9,068 nucleotides of DNA from an uncultured Comamonadaceae bacterium (GCA_946482595.1 CAMLSD010000145.1:1-9068), one strand, 5' to 3'; counted from the first letter of the stretch, positions 1-9,068 are shown. Notes: a model not told the origin generated them from the sequence alone. Made by a program: numbers and translations.

Positions 1-72
1 CTCCCCCGCCTCATCTCCGGCAAGCTCCGCCTCCCCGAAGCCCGGGAACAACTCGAAGAGGCGCTCGCCTGA
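1..72 (+). CDS. hsdS: Type I restriction-modification specificity subunit HsdS, C-terminal end only
   Basis: Frame 1 is open from the window edge to a TGA at 70-72 and gives 23 residues containing LPRLISGKLRLPEA. This leucine-rich ending with ISGKLRLPEA is typical of the extreme C-terminus of HsdS, the subunit that recognises DNA through two target-recognition domains and joins HsdM and HsdR. No recognition domain lies inside the window, so the target site cannot be guessed. The call rests on this short tail plus the presence of a full hsdR downstream on the same strand, which is the expected partner. The gene starts upstream of the window. Confidence 0.8.
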   Translation, partial: LPRLISGKLRLPEAREQLEEALA

Positions 73-348
73 TACGCCCGGCGCCAAGCCCATTCAAACG
101 CTGGCGCGCGACACTGCGCGCGGAGCGGGAAACGCCCTGCAGATCAAGGGCTTGCCCAATTAATCGCAGATCGCGCCCAGGAGGCGACCAGCCCCGGTGA
201 ACCCACCGAGGCTTGGGCGCCGACCGGGAGCCCCGGTCCACTTCGGGCTCGAGTCCAGGGCGATCATGCTCACGCAACCCCTGCCGCCTATACATGTCGC
301 CCTCCGAATGTATAGATAACTGTACTTTTCTATACACGTTCAGTCAGA
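73..348. other. Intergenic region between hsdS and fic
   Basis: I see no convincing gene in these 276 bases. Two short hairpins are visible: CGCGCG at 105-110 with CGCGCG at 117-122, and a perfect 7-bp stem GACCGGG (222-228) with CCCGGTC (232-238) around a 3-base loop. Neither is followed by a T run, so neither is a canonical intrinsic terminator. The last 60 bases are clearly richer in A and T than the rest of the window and carry the repeated box described separately. The gap is long for a type I locus and suggests that fic-hsdR has its own promoter. Confidence 0.6.
288..337. promoter_or_regulatory. Triple CTATACAY box upstream of fic, probable operator/promoter region
   Basis: CTATACAT at 288-295 and its exact reverse complement ATGTATAG at 308-315 form a perfect 8-bp inverted repeat with a 12-base spacer. 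A third near-identical copy, CTATACAC, lies at 330-337 in the first orientation. Starts are 20 and 22 bases apart, about two helical turns, which is how binding sites on one DNA face are usually spaced. TATACA at 331-336 also resembles a -10 hexamer, though no good -35 is visible at the right distance. The last box ends 11 bases before the fic ATG, so bound protein would block transcription or early initiation. That it is an operator is inference; the repeats are seen directly. Confidence 0.5.
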
Positions 349-1439
349 ATGCACGGCATGACCGTGCTCGCCCCGCTCGATCGCCTGGACCCCACCCGCT
401 TCGACGCGCCGGTGATCCTGAAGAAGCTCGCCAGCAGCAGCCGGCGACTTGCCGAGCTGAAGGGCATGGCGGCCACCATCCCCAACCAGGCCATTCTGAT
501 CAACACGCTGGGCCTGCAGGAGGCGAAGGACAGCTCCGAGATCGAGAACATCGTCACCACGCACGACGACCTCTTTCGCGACGAAGGCAGCCCGGAAGCG
601 GCCATCAGCCTGGCCGCCAAGGAGGTGCTGCGTTACCGTCAGGCGCTCAGTGTGGGCTTCGACCTCGTGCGCGAGCAGGGGCTGTTGACGGTGAACCACA
701 TCGTGCGCATCCAGCAGGAGCTGGAGCGCAACCATGCGGGCCTGCGCAAGCTGCCCGGCACGGCGCTGAAAGACGGTGCCGGCCGCACCGTCTACACCCC
801 GCCACAGGACCCTGACGAGATCGTCAGGCTCATGGGTGAGCTGGAACGCTTCGTCAACGACGCGTCTGCCTTCGAGGCCGACCCGCTGATCAAGATGGCG
901 TTGATCCATCACCAGTTCGAGAGCATTCACCCGTTCTACGACGGCAACGGCCGCACGGGGCGCATCGTGAACGTGCTGTACCTCGTGAAGGAAGGGCTGC
1001 TCGACATTCCCGTGCTGTACCTGAGCCGGCACATCGTGCGCACCAAGGCGCGCTACTACGAGCTGCTGCAAACGGTGCGCGATGGCGACCGCTGGGAAGA
1101 GTGGGTGCTCTACATGCTGGACGCCGTGGAGTCCACGTCCGCCAGCGCGATGCGCACCATCACCGCCATCAAGGCTGCGCTGCTCGACTACAAGCACCGC
1201 ATCCGCGCCGAGCACCGTTTCTACAGCCAGGACCTGATCAACAACCTGTTCACGCACCCGTACACCAAGATCGAGTTCGTGCAGCGGGACCTGGGTGTCT
1301 CGCGCCTGACGGCGACGAAGTACCTCGACGCACTGGCCGAGGCGGGCTTCGTGCGCAAGCTGAAGATCGGGCGCGCCAACTACTACATCAACGAAGCGCT
1401 GCACAACGTCCTGGTGACGTCGATGGAGGGACAGGTGCC

Positions 1440-1443
<4 letters not shown>
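349..1443 (+). CDS. Class II Fic family protein (predicted AMP transferase) with C-terminal winged helix
   Basis: This 364-residue protein is complete. The Fic signature HPFYDGNGRTGR at residues 194-205 matches HPFxxGNGRxxR, with H194 the predicted catalytic base and the GNGR loop binding ATP phosphates. SSEIEN at residues 62-67 fits the inhibitory motif (S/T)xxxE(G/N) placed before the Fic core, which defines class II; E66 would block the ATP gamma-phosphate. A flap-like segment, GRTVYTPP, lies near 145-152. Residues about 290-350 look like a winged helix-turn-helix. Length and layout resemble the Shewanella oneidensis Fic protein. Fic enzymes usually transfer AMP to a hydroxyl of a target protein; the target here is unknown. 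ATG at 349 is used, but no clear Shine-Dalgarno precedes it; ATG at 358 is an alternative. It sits between hsdS and hsdR and its stop overlaps the hsdR start. Confidence 0.92.
1425..1430 (+). promoter_or_regulatory. Ribosome binding site of hsdR inside the end of fic
   Basis: GGAGGG lies within the last codons of fic and ends 9 bases before the GTG at 1440. It supports GTG 1440 as the hsdR start, although the hsdR frame remains open far upstream inside fic. The GTG shares bases with the fic TGA (GTGA at 1440-1443), an arrangement typical of translational coupling. Confidence 0.7.
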
Positions 1444-4640
<3,197 letters not shown>

Positions 4641-4681
4641 TGGCGAAACAATGGTCGTACCCAACAACCTAGGAAGCCTGC
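4641..4681. other. Convergent junction between hsdR and the catabolic operon
   Basis: Only 41 bases separate the hsdR TGA (4638-4640) from the dehydrogenase stop (4682-4684, - strand). I see no stem-loop with a T run in either direction. An ATG at 4640 overlaps the hsdR stop (TGATG) and opens a 10-codon frame, MAKQWSYPTT, that stops at 4670-4672. Transcription from both sides may run into the opposing gene here. Confidence 0.6.
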
Positions 4682-5458
4682 TCAGTTGCCATCGCCGATC
4701 GTCGTGCCGCCGTCCACCACCAGGTTGTGGCCGGTGATGAAGCCGCCCGCGCGGCTGGCGAGCATCACGGCCACACCGGCGATCTCATCGGGTTCGCCCA
4801 CCCGGCGCAGTGGTGTCAGGCCAAGCCGGCGTTCCATGTAGGCGGTGTCTTCGAGCATGCCCTGGGCCAGTGGCGTGCGGATGACCCCCGGCGAAATCGC
4901 ATTGACACGAACGCCTTTCGGACCCCACTCCAGTGCCAGGTTGCGCGCGAGCTGGGCCAGGCCCGCCTTGGAGATGCCGTACAGGCCGATGGCCTTGTTG
5001 CCGCGCAGACCGGCGATGCTGGACATGAAGATGACGCTGCCGCCGCCGCGTTCGGCCATGCCGGGGATCACCTGGGAACACAGCCACAAGGCGCTGCGCA
5101 GGTTGGTTTCCATCACCCGATCCCAGTGCGCGTCGGTCGTGTCGAGCACCGGCCCGGCCGGCCCCTGGACGGCGGCGTTGCAGACCAGCACGTCGATCCG
5201 TCCTGCCAGCCCCAGCGCTTCACGGATGAGCGAATCGACCGAGGATCGATCAGCGATGTCGCACGCAAGCGCATGGGCCTGAACGCCGCGCTCGCGCAGG
5301 CGAGCAGCGAGCCCTTCGCACGCGGCGGCGTCGATGTCGGTGAGCACCAGCGTGGCGCCATGCGCACCAAAGGCTTGTGCGATGGCCGATCCGAGCCCGC
5401 CGGCGGCCCCGGTGACCAGCGCGACGCGGCCGGTGAGATCAAACAGGTCGGTTGGCAC
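4682..5458 (-). CDS. Short-chain dehydrogenase/reductase, classical NAD(H)-type
   Basis: This is a 258-residue classical SDR, close to the usual 250 residues. The Rossmann nucleotide motif TGAAGGLG spans residues 16-23, and D41 at the end of the second strand (VLTDID) favours NAD(H) over NADP(H). CNAAVQG at 93-99 stands in the place of the usual NNAG. Catalytic residues are N119, S147, Y160 and K164 (YGISK), and the SPG segment at 189-191 is conserved. The C-terminus has VVDGG, typical of FabG-like members. The start is taken as GTG 5458, because CAGGAG ends 8 bases upstream; a longer frame to 5518 would add 20 unconserved residues. It is the last gene of the operon, 73 bases after the monooxygenase. 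It probably oxidises an alcohol or a dihydrodiol-like intermediate; the substrate is not known. Confidence 0.93.
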   Translation of the reverse strand: MPTDLFDLTGRVALVTGAAGGLGSAIAQAFGAHGATLVLTDIDAAACEGLAARLRERGVQAHALACDIADRSSVDSLIREALGLAGRIDVLVCNAAVQGPAGPVLDTTDAHWDRVMETNLRSALWLCSQVIPGMAERGGGSVIFMSSIAGLRGNKAIGLYGISKAGLAQLARNLALEWGPKGVRVNAISPGVIRTPLAQGMLEDTAYMERRLGLTPLRRVGEPDEIAGVAVMLASRAGGFITGHNLVVDGGTTIGDGN

Positions 5459-5466
5459 GGGGATAG

Positions 5467-5472
5467 CTCCTG
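5467..5472 (-). promoter_or_regulatory. Ribosome binding site of the SDR gene
   Basis: On the - strand this reads CAGGAG and ends 8 bases before GTG 5458. It decides the start in favour of the short form beginning MPTDLFDLTGR, since no comparable site precedes the upstream in-frame ATG codons. Confidence 0.7.
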
Positions 5473-5531
5473 TGTGGGTGAGCGGATTGGATGCGACGCT
5501 GCCCATGTCGCAGCTCACCAGGCGTATCGGT

Positions 5532-6656
5532 TCAGATGGGGGCCAGGAGGGCAGCCATGCTCTCGCGCATCAGCTGTGCGTGCGCCTCGCGCGGGCCGCC
5601 ATGGCTTTCGATCTCGCCGAGCTTCAGCGAGTTGTGCACCACCAGCCGGCAGCGCTCGTAGCGGCGCAGCGTGAAGGCATCGAGCGCGCTGCCAAGGCCG
5701 GCGCCACGCCCCAGCTCCTGCGCCAGCACGATCGCGTCCTCCACGCCGATGCCCGCGCCCGACGCCAGATGCGGCGTGGTGGCGTGGACCGCATCGCCGA
5801 TCAGGACGACCCGGCCTCGGTGCCATGGCGCAGGCAGCAGCGTGGCGAAGAAGGGCCGGTACAGGATGCGTGAATGCGCGTCCAGCGTCTCGCGGATGTC
5901 TGCGATCACACCGCCGAAGCCGGACAGCAAGCGCCGCAGCTCGGTCGGCCACTGCGCTTCGTCCAGGAAGTCGGGCGAAGAGCGCGGCTCGGTGACGAAC
6001 AGGTACATCTCGTCCTGCGACACCGGGTTCACGCCCGCCTTGATGCGCTCACCCATGAAGAACCGTGCGCGCGTGATCTCGGGCGGGCGCGGGACCACGC
6101 AGCGCCAGCTGGCCTGGCCCGTGTAGCTGGGCGGGGGAGCGTCCGGGAACACGGCCTCGCGCACCTTGGAATGCAGACCGTCGGCGCCGACCAGCAAGTC
6201 GTAGCTTTCCTGGCGGCCATCGCTGAAGCTCACGTGGACCGCGTCCGCGTCCTGTTCGATGTGGTTGAAGCTCGCGCCGCAGCGCACCATCGCACCGCTG
6301 GCAAGCGTCTCCTCGCGCAGGATGCGCGCCAGCACCGGGCGCATGATGGCGCCGCCCCCGGGCACGTCGGGCCGCCCGACGCGAGGTGTGGGCAGCTCCG
6401 CGAGCTTTTCGCCCAAGGGAGTGCACAGGTCCACGCCATCGGCGCACCAGCCTTCGCGCATCACCGCGTCGATCACGCCCATTTCGGCGAGGGCGCGCAG
6501 CGTCGGGCCGCTGAGCGTGATGCCCGCGCCATACACCTGCCAGTGCGGGTCGATCTCGATCAGGTCCACCTGCAGGCCGCGCTTGCGCAGTTCGATGGCC
6601 AGACACATGCCCGATATGCCGCCGCCGACGACCAGCACCTTGTTGACTGTGGGCAC
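5532..6656 (-). CDS. Class A FAD-dependent aromatic monooxygenase
   Basis: This 374-residue protein is of the p-hydroxybenzoate/salicylate hydroxylase superfamily. The FAD ADP-binding motif GGGISG is at residues 11-16, with E34 in the LIEID strand end. The DG motif LVGADGLHSKVR (D159, G160) contacts FAD and NAD(P)H. The GD motif LIGDAVHATTP (G287, D288) binds the FAD ribityl chain. No membrane segment or signal is seen, so it is cytoplasmic. Such enzymes use NAD(P)H and O2 to put a hydroxyl on an activated aromatic ring, often an acid or a hydroxypyridine. The start is GTG 6656, with AAGGAG 6 bases upstream; an in-frame GTG at 6683 is less likely. It lies 31 bases after the decarboxylase-like gene. 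It could supply the vicinal diol cleaved by the neighbouring dioxygenase. Substrate assignment among salicylate, 6-hydroxynicotinate or 3-hydroxybenzoate types is not possible here. Confidence 0.92.
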   Translation of the reverse strand: MPTVNKVLVVGGGISGMCLAIELRKRGLQVDLIEIDPHWQVYGAGITLSGPTLRALAEMGVIDAVMREGWCADGVDLCTPLGEKLAELPTPRVGRPDVPGGGAIMRPVLARILREETLASGAMVRCGASFNHIEQDADAVHVSFSDGRQESYDLLVGADGLHSKVREAVFPDAPPPSYTGQASWRCVVPRPPEITRARFFMGERIKAGVNPVSQDEMYLFVTEPRSSPDFLDEAQWPTELRRLLSGFGGVIADIRETLDAHSRILYRPFFATLLPAPWHRGRVVLIGDAVHATTPHLASGAGIGVEDAIVLAQELGRGAGLGSALDAFTLRRYERCRLVVHNSLKLGEIESHGGPREAHAQLMRESMAALLAPI

Positions 6657-6662
6657 CAACGT

Positions 6663-6668
6663 CTCCTT
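6663..6668 (-). promoter_or_regulatory. Ribosome binding site of the FAD monooxygenase gene
   Basis: The - strand sequence AAGGAG ends 6 bases before GTG 6656, and 9 before an in-frame TTG at 6659. It supports a start at MPTVNKVLVVGGG, right before the FAD fold, as expected for the family. Confidence 0.65.
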
Positions 6669-6687
6669 GTTGTCCTGTTCCACGTGT

Positions 6688-7797
6688 TCAGCGATCCATG
6701 CTGGTGGTGTTGCGCTTCCACCCGATCAGGGCGGCGGCGTTGCCGCCGAGGATGGCCTGGCGCTCTGTTTCGGTGAGGCCGGGGGTGTCATCCACCAGCC
6801 GGTGAACTTCGACCATGCCCATGTCGAAGGGATAGTCGGTGCCGACAACGACCTGTCCGGCACCCACCCGGTCCACCAGGTGCCGCAGGGCCATGGGGTC
6901 GTGGATGACCGTGTCGAACCAGATCTGCTTGAGGTAGTCCGAGGGTGGGCGCGGCGTCGCAGCTTCCGGCCTGACCTTGCTGGCATGGTCGCTGCGGCCG
7001 ACACAGGTGGGCAGATAGCCGCCACCGTGCGCGGCGACCAGCTTGAGGCCGGGATGCCGGTCGAGCACGCCGCCGAAGATCAGGTGCGACAGCGCAATGG
7101 TGGTCTCCAGCGGCTGGCCGATGGTGTTGCTGAGGTAGTGGTCGGCCACGCGCGCGCCCAGCGTGGTGCCGAAAGGATGGATGAAGATCAGCGCCCCCAG
7201 TGACTCCGCGCGTGCCCAGACCGGCGTCAGCGCCGGGTCCGACAACTCGCGCCCGGCCACGCTGGTGGAGATCTCGAAGCCGCGCAGGCCGAGCTTGGTC
7301 ATGCCGTGCTCGATCTGCTCGACTGCCAGCCGAGGATGCTGCAGGGCCAGCGTGCCCAGGCCTGCCAGGCGCTCGGCGTGGTCCGCGCACAGTCGCGCGA
7401 TGTGCTCGTTCTGGGTCGCCACGATCTCGCAGGCCAGCGCTTCCTCGGCCCAGTAGTAGTACTGGTTGGGCGAGGGGCTGATCACCTGGACGTCCACACC
7501 CATGGCGTCCATGTCGGCCAGACGCTGATCGATGCGCGTGAGTTTCGGCCCCGCCTGGGGCAGCATCACGGCGTTGTTGTGCGCCGCCGAGGCGGCGCCC
7601 ATGGCCTGGACCATCAGCGTTGCCTCCGCCTGCTTCTGCGGCGTGGCGGCGACGAGTTGCTCCACCGCCGGCGTCAGCACGTGGCAATGTAGGTCGACCG
7701 TGAAGCGCCTGCGGCGCGGGCCGCCACCGCCGGTGCGGGCCTGAGCTTCGGCGGGGCAGCAAGGGGGACCTCGGTGGCTGCAGACATGAATCCACAT
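6688..7797 (-). CDS. Amidohydrolase-fold metal-dependent decarboxylase, ACMSD-like
   Basis: This 369-residue amidohydrolase (Amidohydro_2 group) has the family metal site: H37 and H39 in DLHCH, H207 in IHP, H257 in AHGGG and D321 in GTDYPF. Spacings (168, 50 and 64 residues) closely match H11, H177, H228 and D294 of Pseudomonas aminocarboxymuconate-semialdehyde decarboxylase. The RLADMDAMGVDVQVISP segment (92-108) is also typical of that family. Members mostly remove CO2 from unsaturated or aromatic acids without a cofactor, using one divalent metal. The ATG at 7797 has GAGGA 7 bases upstream. Its start lies only 10 bases after the dioxygenase stop, so a role on the ring-cleavage product is likely. 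The first 31 residues are unusual (three Cys, then a Gly/Arg-rich run) and may reflect a frameshift or a different start. A hydrolase role on a C-C or C-N bond is the alternative. Confidence 0.88.
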   Translation of the reverse strand: MWIHVCSHRGPPCCPAEAQARTGGGGPRRRRFTVDLHCHVLTPAVEQLVAATPQKQAEATLMVQAMGAASAAHNNAVMLPQAGPKLTRIDQRLADMDAMGVDVQVISPSPNQYYYWAEEALACEIVATQNEHIARLCADHAERLAGLGTLALQHPRLAVEQIEHGMTKLGLRGFEISTSVAGRELSDPALTPVWARAESLGALIFIHPFGTTLGARVADHYLSNTIGQPLETTIALSHLIFGGVLDRHPGLKLVAAHGGGYLPTCVGRSDHASKVRPEAATPRPPSDYLKQIWFDTVIHDPMALRHLVDRVGAGQVVVGTDYPFDMGMVEVHRLVDDTPGLTETERQAILGGNAAALIGWKRNTTSMDR

Positions 7798-7804
7798 GAT
7801 CGCG

Positions 7805-7809
7805 TCCTC
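7805..7809 (-). promoter_or_regulatory. Ribosome binding site of the decarboxylase-like gene
   Basis: GAGGA on the - strand overlaps the stop codon of the dioxygenase gene (TGAGGA) and ends 7 bases before ATG 7797. This supports translational coupling of the ring-cleavage enzyme and the putative decarboxylase. Confidence 0.65.
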
Positions 7810-8794
7810 AGCGTGTGCTCTTGCCGGCCGGCACGGCCCCCTCCAGGATGGCGACATCCCATTGGGGGGCGTCGCTGATCCAGGGCTGGATGTTGTGCAT
7901 GAAGGTCGCGCTGCCGAACAGTGGCTCCCAGGTGCGCGGCTGCCAGCCGTCGTCCACCATGTCCGAGTCGGCGCCGTACTCGGCGTCGCCACCGGCCGGG
8001 CAGGGCAGGTACATGAAGATCGAGGACGCGATGCGGTGCCGCCCCAGCCCCCAGACCGACTTGGGCCAGCCGCAGCGCTCCATGTGATTGGCACCGACCA
8101 TCACCTCGTCCAGGTCGGTGACGCCGAAGTTGACGTGGTTGAAGCGGAACCGGCCGTCCAGCCCGGGGAAGGGCAGTGACGCGTTGAGGCAGTAGATGTT
8201 GTGGTGGTCCATCGCGCCATCGCAGCGACCAAACAGGCCGAAGCCGCGCTGGTCGTCCGTGAGGCGAAAGCCCAGGCGGTCGCGGAAGTACGCGAAGGCC
8301 TTGTGGTAGTCGGGGTAGGCCCACACGGCATGCTGGATCGTCTTGGGCCGGGCCTTGGCCAGCCACTTGCGATGCCGGTTGACGCGTTGCACGTTGCCCG
8401 GTGTGTTGACCGGATCGGACGCACTGAACACCGGGTTCTTGCGGAACACCCGCAGGCCCATGGCCTGACCTTCCGGTGACACGAAATGCGCGGTGCCGTC
8501 GGCGTCGCGGCGGATCTCATGGTCGACGGACAGGCTCTTGACCAGCTTCTCCAGATTGGTTTCGTTGTCGACGCCCCAGATGGTCTCGACCACCCCGATG
8601 CCGGCCATGCTGTGCCTGGGCAGGGCCGGGTCATCGATGTGGCGCACGATCACGTTGCTGCCTTCGTCCAGCCGGAAGTGCGTCCAGCGGTCGTGGTCCT
8701 CGTACAGCGGCAGGCCGAAGTCGTCGAAGTAGCGGGTGCACTCGCGCACGTCGTTGACGCCGTACACCACCGTCTCAATGCCATTGAGCGCCAT
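7808..8794 (-). CDS. Type I extradiol ring-cleavage dioxygenase (two VOC domains)
   Basis: This 328-residue protein has an N-terminal vicinal-oxygen-chelate domain (about 4-117) and a C-terminal one (about 152-275), the layout of BphC-type extradiol dioxygenases. The C-terminal domain keeps the 2-His-1-carboxylate iron site: H155 (IQHAVWAYPD), H220 (RFNHVNFGV) and E272 (AEYG). Spacings of 65 and 52 residues compare with 64 and 50 in BphC (H146, H210, E260). The DHHNIYCL stretch (196-203) corresponds to the segment carrying the catalytic base His of BphC. It would open a catecholic ring next to the hydroxyls using O2 and Fe(II), or Mn(II). ATG 8794 has AAGAGGA 9 bases upstream; the frame runs on upstream into lysR, but those residues are unlike the family. 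A tail of about 50 residues follows the metal site. The natural substrate is unknown, probably a carboxylated catechol given its neighbours. Confidence 0.88.
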   Translation of the reverse strand: MALNGIETVVYGVNDVRECTRYFDDFGLPLYEDHDRWTHFRLDEGSNVIVRHIDDPALPRHSMAGIGVVETIWGVDNETNLEKLVKSLSVDHEIRRDADGTAHFVSPEGQAMGLRVFRKNPVFSASDPVNTPGNVQRVNRHRKWLAKARPKTIQHAVWAYPDYHKAFAYFRDRLGFRLTDDQRGFGLFGRCDGAMDHHNIYCLNASLPFPGLDGRFRFNHVNFGVTDLDEVMVGANHMERCGWPKSVWGLGRHRIASSIFMYLPCPAGGDAEYGADSDMVDDGWQPRTWEPLFGSATFMHNIQPWISDAPQWDVAILEGAVPAGKSTR

Positions 8795-8859
8795 GAGTCT
8801 GCATCCTCTTGCAAAGTTCTGATGCGGCCACTGTAGGCACCGCGGCCGGCGCCGAAAAA
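8795..8859 (-). promoter_or_regulatory. Short gap between lysR and the dioxygenase gene
   Basis: These 65 bases hold the dioxygenase ribosome binding site (8804-8810, AAGAGGA on the - strand). They also hold a hairpin with 6-bp arms at 8836-8841 and 8848-8853, including one G-U pair in the - strand RNA. An overlapping loose dyad, GCGG at 8824-8827 and CCGC at 8840-8843, is symmetric at 12 of 20 positions. A T run precedes the hairpin rather than following it in the transcribed direction, so it is not a standard terminator. It may be an operator, or the genes may simply be co-transcribed; I see no clear -35/-10 pair. Confidence 0.3.
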
Positions 8860-9068
8860 TCATTTGATTCCATACCTGCCATCGACTGCGCCATGCAGTC
8901 CACGGGCACGCTGCGCCGCATGTTTGACCACACCTCGCAGCCATGTGATGCCTGCGTCCTGTGCGCGGTACTGATGCCATTGCATGACCTCGACCAGGTT
9001 GGGGATGTCGATCGGCGCGGGGATCAGGCGGATGGGGAAGATGCGGGCGGCCTGCTGCGCCAGCGAGT
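8860..9068 (-). CDS. LysR-family transcriptional regulator, C-terminal fragment (runs off the window)
   Basis: From the window edge the - strand is open for 68 residues to TGA at 8860-8862. The segment NLVEVMQWHQYRAQDAGITW, followed by LR, matches the end of the LysR effector domain, where a WHxxxxxDxGxxWLR-like stretch is common in regulators of aromatic degradation. The preceding IFPIRLIPAPIDIP fits the last strand of that domain. The DNA-binding helix-turn-helix lies outside the window, so this is partial by position, not broken. The gene points the same way as the catabolic genes and ends 65 bases before the dioxygenase start. It is likely the pathway regulator, responding to the substrate or an intermediate. 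The identity of the effector cannot be read from this piece. Confidence 0.8.
   Translation of the reverse strand, partial: SLAQQAARIFPIRLIPAPIDIPNLVEVMQWHQYRAQDAGITWLRGVVKHAAQRARGLHGAVDGRYGIK

Noticed and set aside
105..122. CGCGCG hairpin after hsdS as an intrinsic terminator.
   Set aside because: The 6-bp stem is not followed by a T run on either strand, and short CG repeats arise by chance at this base composition.
222..260. GACCGGG/CCCGGTC stem followed by a T-arm-like GGGCTCGAGTCC as a tRNA remnant or attachment site.
   Set aside because: No acceptor, D or anticodon arm can be built around it and there is no TTC in the loop position. The T-arm likeness is only superficial.
1101..1439. 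Upstream extension of the hsdR frame inside fic.
   Set aside because: The extension is an out-of-frame reading of fic with Arg/Ala/His-rich sequence, while GTG 1440 has a good ribosome binding site and gives a family-like N-terminus.
5459..5518. Longer N-terminus for the SDR starting at an ATG near 5518.
   Set aside because: The added residues are not like SDR N-termini, and the CAGGAG site places initiation at GTG 5458.
8836..8859. Hairpin plus T run downstream of lysR as a terminator.
   Set aside because: In the direction of transcription the T run comes before the stem, not after it, so it would not act as an intrinsic terminator.
8795..8980. Longer N-terminus for the extradiol dioxygenase reaching 8980.
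   Set aside because: The extension overlaps the lysR coding end in another frame and lacks family similarity. ATG 8794 has a ribosome binding site and begins right at the first VOC strand.

Overview
The window is GC-rich and densely coded. Gene order, GTG starts and protein style suggest a betaproteobacterium of the Burkholderiales (Comamonadaceae-like). That assignment is inferred from style, not from a marker gene. The window holds two unrelated blocks that meet tail to tail near position 4,660.

Block 1 (+ strand, 1-4640) is the distal part of a type I restriction-modification locus. It opens with the last 23 codons of the specificity subunit gene hsdS (1-72). A 276-base gap follows (73-348), ending in an AT-rich patch with three copies of a CTATACAY box. 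Next come a complete class II Fic protein gene with a C-terminal winged-helix region (349-1443) and a complete hsdR (1440-4640). The fic stop and the hsdR GTG start overlap as GTGA, so Fic and the restriction-translocation subunit should be made from one message. The modification gene hsdM would lie upstream, outside the window.

Block 2 (- strand, 9068-4682) is an aromatic-catabolism operon. In transcription order it has the C-terminal 68 residues of a LysR-family regulator, a two-domain type I extradiol dioxygenase with an intact His/His/Glu metal site, an amidohydrolase of the ACMSD-like metal-dependent decarboxylase family, a class A FAD monooxygenase, and an NAD-type short-chain dehydrogenase. 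The genes are closely spaced (10, 31 and 73 bases) and each start has a good ribosome binding site. The simplest reading is hydroxylation of an aromatic acid, extradiol (meta) ring cleavage, non-oxidative decarboxylation of the cleavage product, and a dehydrogenase step. The substrate cannot be named from sequence alone.

Only 41 bases separate the hsdR stop from the dehydrogenase stop, and no terminator is visible there. This fits a junction where a defence cassette and a catabolic operon were brought together. The most interesting leads are the Fic-HsdR coupling with its possible operator, and the extradiol dioxygenase plus ACMSD-like decarboxylase pair. No tRNA, rRNA, CRISPR array, insertion sequence or integrase was found.
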